From Crambe crambe (taxonomy: Eukaryota; Porifera; Demospongiae; Poecilosclerida; Crambeidae): a stretch of 64,000 bases of DNA. The notes below the pieces were generated by a model. That model made no database searches. It saw only the letters and a program-made list of their open reading frames with translations, and was not told the origin of the DNA. The translations under genes were made by a program, and so were the position numbers. The DNA lies in the NCBI GenBank assembly GCA_963924555.1, contig OZ004590.1, forward strand, positions 3,504,501 to 3,568,500, given 5' to 3'. Below, piece after piece: positions 48,301 through 58,669 of the stretch (within the stretch, counting starts at the first letter, position 1; each line of letters starts with the position of its first letter).

Positions 48301-51300
48301 TTGCCATGACATTGGTAGGAGCTGAAGGGGCTATAAAAACAAAATTAATTGAATTAATTCGGCCTTTCTTAAGAGGGGGTGGGGGAGGGGGTGTGGTGCA
48401 AGAGAAGTGTGGACGACTGGGTACCATACACAAGTGGTAAGGAGTTGTTTACACTATATACCTGTTTCGTTGGTTTGGACTGTGACTGGGTCACTTGGTT
48501 GACCGATACCAGCTCCAGTGAATGCATGTACGATGATGGTGTAGTTTGTGAATGGATCCAAGCCTGTTAGCTGTTCAGTTCTTCCTGAAATATCACTCAC
48601 TTCCAAAGTGATATTGTTTGAACTTCCATCATTTGTTTTATAATAAGTGATATTGTAACGTCTGATCTCTTCATTGGGCATGCTCGGTTCTGACCAAGTA
48701 ACAGTAATAGAATTGAAAGATACAGCTGTTGCCATGACGTTGGTAGGAGGTGAAGGGGCTATAAAAACAAAATCAATTGAAGTAATTCTTTAGAAGGGCG
48801 AAGGGCCTTTCTTATTGGGGGGGGGGGGGGGGGGGGGGGGGTGTGGTGCAAGAGAAATGTGGACGGCTGATAGCTGGGTACCATACACAAGTTGTAAGGA
48901 GTGATTTATACCTGTTTCGTCGGTTTGCACTGTGACTGGGTCACTTGGTTGACCGATACCAGCTCCAGTGAATGCATGTATGATGATGGTGTAGTTTGTG
49001 AATGGATCCAAGTCCATCAGTTGCTGAGTTCTTCCCAAAACATCACTCACTTCCAAAGTGATACTGTTTGAACTTTCATCATTTGTTTCATAATAAGTGA
49101 TATTGTAACGTCTGATCTCTCCATTGGGCATGCTCGGTTCTGACCAAGTAACAGTAATAGAATTGAAAGATACAGCTGTTGCCATGACGTTGGTAGGAGG
49201 TGAAGGGGCTATAAAAACAAAATCAATTGAAGTAATTCTTTAGAAGGGCGAAGGGCCTTTCTTATTGGGGGGGGGGGGGGGGGGGGTGTGGTGCAAGAGA
49301 AATGTGGACGGCTGATGGCTGGGTACCATACACAAGTTGTAAGGAGTGATTTATACCTGTTTCGTCGGTTTGCACTGTGACTGGGTCACTTGGTTGACCG
49401 ATACCAGCTCCAGTGAATGCATGTATGATGATGGTGTAGTTTGTGAATGGATCCAAGTCCATCAGTTGCTGAGTTCTTCCCAAAACATCATTCACTTCCA
49501 AAGTGATATTGTTTGAACTTCTATCATTTGTTTCATAATAAGTGATATTGTAACGTCTGATCTCTCCATTGGGCATGCTCGGTTCTGACCAAGTTACAAT
49601 AATAGAATTAAAGGATACAGCTGTTGCCATGACATTGGTAGGAGCTGAAGGGGCTATAAAAACAAAATTAATTGAATTAATTCGGCCTTTCTTAAGAGGG
49701 GGTGGGGGAGGGGGTGTGGTGCAAGAGAAGTGTGGACGACTGGGTACCATACACAAGTGGTAAGGAGTTGTTTACACTATATACCTGTTTCGTTGGTTTG
49801 GACTGTGACTGGGTCACTTGGTTGACCGATACCAGCTCCAGTGAATGCATATACGATGATGGTGTAGCTTGTGAATGGATCCAAGTTCCTCAGTTGCTGA
49901 GTTCTTCTGAAAACATCACTCACTTCCAAAGTGATACTGTTTGAACTTTCATCATTTGTTTCATAATAAGTGATATTGTAACGTCTGATCTCTCCATTGG
50001 GCATGCTCGGTTCTGACCAAGTAACAGTAATAGAATTGAAAGATACAGCTGTTGCCATGACGTTGGTAGGAGGTGAAGGGGCTATAAAAACAAAATCAAT
50101 TGAAGTAATTCTTTAGAAGGGCGAAGGGCCTTTCTTATTGGGGGGGGGGGGGGGGGGGGGGTGTGGTGCAAGAGAAATGTGGACGGCTGATGGCTGGGTA
50201 CCATACACAAGTTGTAAGGAGTGATTTATACCTGTTTCGTCGGTTTGCACTGTGACTGGGTCACTTGGTTGACCGATACCAGCTCCAGTGAATGCATGTA
50301 TGATGATGGTGTAGTTTGTGAATGGATCCAAGTCCATCAGTTGCTGAGTTCTTCCCAAAACATCATTCACTTCCAAAGTGATATTGTTTGAACTTCTATC
50401 ATTTGTTTCATAATAAGTGATATTGTAACGTCTGATCTCTCCATTGGGCATGCTCGGTTCTGACCAAGTTACAATAATAGAATTAAAGGATACAGCTGTT
50501 GCCATGACATTGGTAGGAGCTGAAGGGGCTATAAAAACAAAATTAATTGAATTAATTCGGCCTTTCTTAAGAGGGGGTGGGGGAGGGGGTGTGGTGCAAG
50601 AGAAGTGTGGACGACTGGGTACCATACACAAGTGGTAAGGAGTTGTTTACACTATATACCTGTTTCGTTGGTTTGGACTGTGACTGGGTCACTTGGTTGA
50701 CCGATACCAGCTCCAGTGAATGCATGTACGATGATGGTGTAGTTTGTGAATGGATCCAAGCCTGTTAGCTGTTCAGTTCTTCCTGAAATATCACTCACTT
50801 CCAAAGTGATATTGTTTGAACTTCCATCATTTGTTTTATAATAAGTGATATTGTAACGTCTGATCTCTTCATTGGGCATGCTCGGTTCTGACCAAGTAAC
50901 AGTAATAGAATTGAAAGATACAGCTGTTGCCATGACATTGGTAGGAGGTGAAGGGGCTATAAAAACAAAATCAATTGAAGTAATTCTTTAGAAGGGCGAA
51001 GGGCCTTTCTTATTGGGGGGGGGGGGGGGGGGGGGGGTGTGGTGCAAGAGAAATGTGGACAGCTGATGGCTGGGTACCATACACAAGTTGTAAGGAGTGG
51101 TTTATACCTGTTTCGTTGGTTTGCACTGTGACTGGGTCACTTGGTTGACCGATACCAGCTCCAGTGAATGCATGTATGATGATGGTGTAGTTTGTGAATG
51201 GATCCAAGTCCATCAGTTGCTGAGTTCTTCCCAAAACATCATTCACTTCCAAAGTGATATTGTTTGAACTTCCATCATTTGTTTTATAATAAGTGATATT

Positions 51301-54300
51301 GTAACGTCTGATCTCTCCATTGGGCATGCTCGGTTCTGACCAAGTTACAGTAATAGAATTAAAGGATACAGCTGTTGCCATGACATTGGTAGGAGCTGAA
51401 GGGGCTATAAAAACAAAATTAATTGAATTAATTCAGCCTTTCTTAAGAGGGGGTGGGGGAGGGGGTGTGGTGCAAGAGAAGTGTGGACGACTGGGTACCA
51501 TACACAAGTGGTAAGGAGTGGTTTACACTATATACCTGTTTCGTTGGTTTGGACTGTGACTGGGTCACTTGGTTGACCAATACCAGCTCCAGCGAATGCA
51601 TGTACGATGATGGTGTAGTTTGTGAATGGATCCAAGTCTGTTAGCTGTTGACTTCTTCCCGAAATATCACTCACTTCCAAAGTGATATTGTTTGAACTTC
51701 CATCATTTGTTTTATAATAAGTGATATTGTAACGTCTGATCTCTCCATTGGGCATGCTCGGTTCTGACCAAGTTACAGTAATAGTATTGAAGGATATAGC
51801 CGTTGCCATGATATTGGTAGGAGGTGAAGGGGCTATGGAAATATCCAAAATCATCATAACAAGTTGAACTGAATTAAAGCAGGGCCTTTCTTGTAATCAT
51901 GTGTGTGTGTGTGTGTGTGTGTGTGTGGGAGGGGGTGTGGTGAGCATGGACCGGGTACCATGCAACTATACATAATATGTGAAAGTGGTAATTACCTGTT
52001 TCGTTGGTTTGGACTATGACTGGGTCACTTGGTTGACCGATACCAGCTCCAGTGAATGCATGTACGATGATGGTGTAGTTTGTGAATGGATCCAAGCCTG
52101 TCAGCTGTTCAGTTCTTCCTGAAATATCACTCACTTCCAAAGTGATATTGTTTGAACTTCCATTATTTGTTTTATAATAAGTGATATTGTAACGTCTGAT
52201 CTCTCCATTGGGCATGCTTGATTCTGACCAAGTAACGGTGATAGTATTGAAAGATACAGATGTTGCCATGACATTGGTAGGTGGTGAAGGGGCTATAGAA
52301 ATATCCAAGATCAAAGGCCTTTCTAGTAAGTGTACATAGGGGGTGTGGTGCGGTGTGGACTGGGTACCATGTGACTATACATTAATCATGTGGAAGTGGT
52401 AAGGAGTGATTTATGCCACATACCTGTTTCGTTGGTTTGGACTGTAAGTGGGTCACTTGGTTGACCGATACCAGCTCCAGTGAATGCATGTACGATGATG
52501 GTATAGTTTATGAATGGATCCAAGTTCATCAGTTGCTGAGTTCTTCCCAAAACATCACTCACTTCCAAAGTGATATTGTTTGAACTTCCATCATTTGTTT
52601 TATAATAAGTGATATTGTAACGTCTGATCTCTCCATTGGGCATGCTCGGTTCTGACCAAGTAATAGTAATAGTATCGAAGGATACAGCCGTTGGCACGAC
52701 ATTGGTAGGAGGTGAAGGGGCTATGGAATATTGTAAATAATTGAATCAATTTTAAAAGGCCTTTTAGGGTGTGGTTAGATGGGGGAGTAAAAGAAAGATG
52801 GAGTGTGGACTGAGTTCTACACAGAGTGATTTATCCTCATATCCAGGCCCACTTCTTTCACATGGCAGTAGTTTTCCACTGCCCTGCGAGAAAAGTGGGC
52901 TTGGGTACAAGGCTATGAGTGATTATACCTGTTTCATTGGTTTGGACTATAAGTGGGTCACTTGGTTGACCGATACCAGCTCCAGTGAATGCATGTATGA
53001 TGATGGTGTAGTTGGTGAATGGATCCAAGTCTGTCAGCTGTTGAGTTCTTCCCGAAACATCACTCACTTCCAAAGTGATATTGTCTGAACTTCCATCATT
53101 TGTTTCATAATAAGTGATATTGTAACGCCCGATCTCTCCATTGGGCATGCTCGGTTCTGACCAAGTAACGGTGATAGTATTGAAGGACACAGCTGTTGCC
53201 ATGACGTTGATAGGAGCTGAAGGTGCTGTATCAAATTGTTGAAACAGAACAAAAGTAAAAGTCTCAGAGGGAAATGCACTGTAGTCTAAAATTGCATGAT
53301 ATGAAACTTTCATGGAGTAGATTTTTTAATGGACTCATGGTCTTTAAAATTTTCACACTATAAATTAAATTGAAAAAGGTACATGGTGAGATTAAGTGAT
53401 GAAACATTAGCTTACTGGTATCACAGATTCACAGTCACCTAATAATAATACGTACCATCCTGATCAGTTGTAGCATTCGTCATGGCAGCCATTCCCGAAC
53501 CAGCACCAGTCACGGCTACCACTTCAAACATATACTCGGTAAAGGGCTCCAATGCATCTAGATTAAGGCTAGTTCCCATGGTGATATTTGTAAAGTTGAT
53601 TGCACTTCTGGTTGTCAGGATGTAGTGCTGAATGATTCCATTTCTCTGTGCTGGTTCCATCCATGCCAGAGAGATTGATCGTGGACCATTCACTGTAGCA
53701 GTGAAACTCCTAGGAATCCCAGGGGCTGTGAGAGAAAAGGGAAAAGAAAATGAAGTCAGTGAGTCAGTTTTATACAGCAACATAAAACAAGAAACTAAAG
53801 TAAGCATCTCATTACAGGGAGACAGGTTTCACTGTATACGTAGGTGCTGTTGGAACATGGCAGAGTGGCCTTAATAGAGAGGGTGGTCTGATTAGACAGG
53901 TTTCACTGTAGGTGGAATAGGTGCTGTTGGGACATGGTGGAGTGACCTTAATAGAGAGGTGGTCTCATTACAGGGTGGTCTGATTAGACAGGTTTCACTG
54001 TAGCTGGAATAGGTGCTGTTGGGACATGATGGAGTGGTCCAATTAGACAGGTTTGACTGAATTAGTTAACTTGTCTGACCTGCTTCTGCAGTGGTAGCAT
54101 CAGAAGAGGCGGAGTCAGGACCCTCTCCAGCACTTGTATTGGCCGAGATGACACACGCATAATTTGTGAATGGCATCAAGTCCTCCAGCAGTTCAGTTCC
54201 ATCAACACTGGAGGAATCCAGCACCAAAATGACTTCAGATCCATTGCACTTGATGGTGAAGTTTCTGATAATTCCATTGGTGGGATCTGGTTCGTCCCAT

Positions 54301-56588
54301 GAGGCCATCAGCGTGTCTGCAGATCCGATATTTGTGAGGTTAAAATTCCTAGGAGCTGATGGGGCTAGAAAAAGAAGCATTACACATGATTATCACTTTG
54401 ACAGAAATAATGGCAGAAAAGAATCATTTCACAGCAGTGTTATTCACTGCTAACTAAAATAATTATTCATAACACAGTGACAGAAAGAGTCAGTCACAGC
54501 AGTCACATAAAAGAAATAATCATTCTGACAGGAGTACTGACAGAGAGAAATTATTAAGCCAAAATAAAGTCTGAATCACTGATAGTTCTGATAGTTACAG
54601 TGTGTACGCATGCTTACCATCTTCAACAGTTCTCTCCAAATCAGCAGTAGAAGCATTTCCCATACCTCCATTAGTTGCAGCAAATACTGAGCACTGGTAG
54701 AGCGTAAAAGGGTCGAGACCACTCAAAGTTAAAGACAGAGATATAGTTTGATTGTCAGGGTCTTGAAGCTCGTGTGAGCTTCCATTACAGGTGACTGTGT
54801 AGCTCTGTATGATGCCATTGGCAGACGAGGGGATGGTCCAGGAGGCCAAAAGTCCTTGTGGATTACCAGCTAATGGAGACAGTGAAAAATTCTGAGGGGA
54901 GGATGGAGCTGGAGACAAGAGACAGAGAGAAAAATAAACAAAAAAACAAGCAAATAAACAACAATCTTGTAATACTCAATAGTATTATGGACCTGATACG
55001 AGTGTATAACCTGTTTATTTTAGCATGTGTCCATTGGCCACAGTCCTACGTATGTATGTATCATTAGACTCAAACTTTCAAATAACGTCATGTTCAATAG
55101 AATTAGTTCTCATAAAATTACCTTATGAAATAAACCACCAACGTTTCGACCAGAATACTCTAGCCTTCATCAGGGTGATACAAAAAAAAAAAAAAAAATG
55201 CACACAGAAACGTCCTTATATAGCTACGCTCGTTATCTAGACAACGCACATGAATTTTTATCATGTTAGCTGAGAATAATAAGCAGAGTTTGAAAGTCAT
55301 GTTGCTGTTATTTTAAGCTTCTCTGATTCATGATAACAGAAGACTTGCTGGAGAAGGAAAACATCAAAGTGTTTCTGAAAAACGCACATCAGAGAAAGCT
55401 AAACTAACAAAACATCTGCTCTTTAAAAAAAAACACACAACAATTTCAGCTATTTGAGTGTCTGTAAGCTGTTAAAAACAACTTGATATGCGACCAATAA
55501 TAAGTAGAAATCTACAGCCACTCCTATGTACATTAGTTATAAAATCTTTCACTTTCCTGTGAGTGTATTTTCTGTATTGTGACAGTTCACAGTTAAAGAT
55601 TGAAATATCATTCCTAGCTTAACTGTTTCTCAAGCATTATGATGAAAAATTTCTTATCATAACGTTTCTATAACGGTTGGACTATGCATCTCTACGCTGA
55701 ATTTTCAGCACTGGGAGACTGACTATCATTACTCCATGTACATGTTGCTCAATTCATGAAAAAGTCGTCAATTTTTTTATCTCTATTACTGGGACCATCA
55801 CAAAAATTAATGATTACCTTCTTCTATGGTCTGTTGACTCATTTCCTGTGTCTCCTCCCCACAACCAACTTCACTGCATGCCTGCACTGATACTAAATAC
55901 ACCGTGAAAGGCTGGAGGTTGGCAATTGTCAGGGAGAGTTCATCCGGTCCTGTTCTCAGCTCTGTGATGGTACTGTCCGTGTCTTGCCTGTAGGACACCG
56001 TGTAATTGACTGAGGGGGCATTGAGACGGCTTGGCTGCATCCAGGAGACACTCAAAGTCCCTGCTCCCTGAGGGGTGACGGATAAGGACAGAGGTACAAG
56101 GGGAACTGCAGTGGACAGAGAGATGGTCAAGATCATAAGGAGTTGATTGAATTGATTTTACTTACTTCCAATGTCGGTAGTGAAACTCTGACTCGCTGTG
56201 GTTCCAGCAATTGTGTCATTGTTGGTAAAGGGTTGCACTCTGACAGAATAATTGGCAAACGGTCTCAGGTTGGTGAAGTTTGCTTCAGTTGTCAGTGCAT
56301 CCACGTCAGGAGCTGTCTCTGTGAAGTCAGTACTATTGGTCAAGATGACTTGGTACGAGGATATCACTCCATTGGGGTCAGCTGGGGTATTCCAGGTCAC
56401 AAGGGCAGAGGTATTCGTTGTGGTGACCATGAGGTTCTGTGGCTCACTAGATACTGTGTTAATCATAAAATAAACCAGTTATTGTCTTTTCTTATCTGGT
56501 AGGGGAGAGGGAGGGGGAGGGAGGGGAGAGGGAGGGGGGAGGAAGGAGGGGGAGGAGGAGGAGGGGAGAGGGGGGAGGAAGTGGGAGG

Positions 56589-56629
<41 letters not shown>

Positions 56630-58638
56630 CACTATTGTCTTGGCCTCATGTGAAGCCTTCTCCTCCTCCCGCCCTCCTTCCTTCATATGAATGTGTTCTA
56701 TTCTTACCAGTACAACCTAAACTATCATTTGCCAGAATATACCCTCTGCCACAGAAACAATCGAAAGAGCCAACAGCGTTATTGCACGTTTGATTGCATC
56801 CTCCATTGTTTGTTTGACACTCATCCACATCTGAAAAAAACACATTACTTATGTAGCTACAAATGTGTTCTTAAATTCAATTCTTACCAGCACAGCCTAA
56901 ACTATCATTTGCCAGAATATACCCTATACCACAGAAACAAGTAAAAGAGCCAGCAGTGTTAGTGCATGTCTGATTGCATCCTCCATTGTTTGTTTGACAC
57001 TCATCCACATCTGAAAAAACACATTACTTATGTAGCTACAAATGTGTTCTTAAATTCAATTCTTACCAGCACAGCCTAAACTATCATTTGCCAGAATATA
57101 CCCTATACCACAGAAACAAGTAAAAGAGCCAGCAGTGTTAGTGCATGTCTGATTGCATCCTCCATTGTTTGTTTGACACTCGTCTACATCTGAAAAACAC
57201 TTAATTACTTACATGCTACATAATGTGTTATTAAATCTTACCAGTACAGCTTTGATTATTATTTGCCAGAATATATCCTGTGCCACAGGAACATTCGAAA
57301 GAGCCAACAGTGTTAGTGCATATCTGATTGCATCCTCCATTGTCATTTAGACACTCGTCCTGATCTGGAAATTACAATTTTTGTATTATTTGAAAGTTTC
57401 AATTCAATTCTTACCATTGCAATCTAGACCGTCATCAGCCAGAGTATACCCTATACCACAGGAACAATTAAAAGAGCCAGCTGTGTTATTGCATGTTTGA
57501 TTGCATCCTCCATTGTTGGTTTGACACTCATCCACATCTTAATGTCAAAAAAATATAATATATGTTAATATTTTGATTCAATTCTTACCATTACAGTCTA
57601 GACCATCATCTGCCAGAATATACCCTGTGTCACAGGAACAACTAAAAGAATCGATAGTGTTAGTACATGTCTGATTGCAACCTCCATTGTTGATTAGACA
57701 CTCATCCTCATCTGTAAATCACAATTTTTTATTTATCGAAAGTTTCAATTCAATTCTTAATTACCATCACAGTCTATTGGACTTAACAAAAGCTACTGCG
57801 AATTCTTGTTTACTAGAATATTGGACTCCATGTATTATTAATACGGAGAACCAAATTTAAACTACTGCATTGGAGTAGAGTTTGTTATTCTGTCACCATT
57901 TTTTTTTGTTATTTCAAAGCTATTACGTATAGGGATTGTAGGCTATATACAGAACAACCCATTTCATCACTACTCTTTCAAGCCACAAACTATGGTAGCT
58001 TCAGATAATATAGTGCGGGATTGTTGGCTGGATATGCAGAATAAAGATCGACCTCATTTCATACCTACCCTCTTACTTGAGCAATGGTCATCCCTATACT
58101 CTTTTCATTTCACAGAAATGCATTTCCTTCTTTGTATTTTATGCTCTATTATTATATTATAGGCAACTGGATGCTGTAATCCTGCCATCAAAGTTAAAGT
58201 TCACGTATTGTAGCTATGTAGTTCATTGGAGGTTTCATCGTAATCTTGTATGATTTGGAAGGACTAATGCTATCTATACAGTTTATAATAAAGATTCAGC
58301 TCAGGAGTTGTGCACAGTCAGCAATCTTCGGAAGGAAGGACGCGAATATAACACGATAATTATTCGAAAGAAGTGTTGGAAATTTTTCCAGTGCAACTCC
58401 TGCGGATACCTGGAGTAGTTCTTTGGCTGATGTGCACCCTGGACCGTACAGTGCCTCTTCTTTTTCCTATGATCACTACTCGCAATCATTACATTACACG
58501 TCTGTCTGTCCCTACCCTTGTACCTTTTTGACAATGGGTCATCCTCATACTGTTTTCATTTCGCTGAAATGTTTCCCCCTCAATCCTATAGTGATTAGCC
58601 TCAGGCAGCACATGCACAAGTCAGTTGAGTGTGTGTGT

Positions 58639-58669
<31 letters not shown>

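Noticed and set aside
45347-51644. Repeated plus-strand ORFs (e.g. 46182-46424, 47502-47744)
   Set aside because: They are antisense shadows of the FN3 exons and recur only because the exons do.
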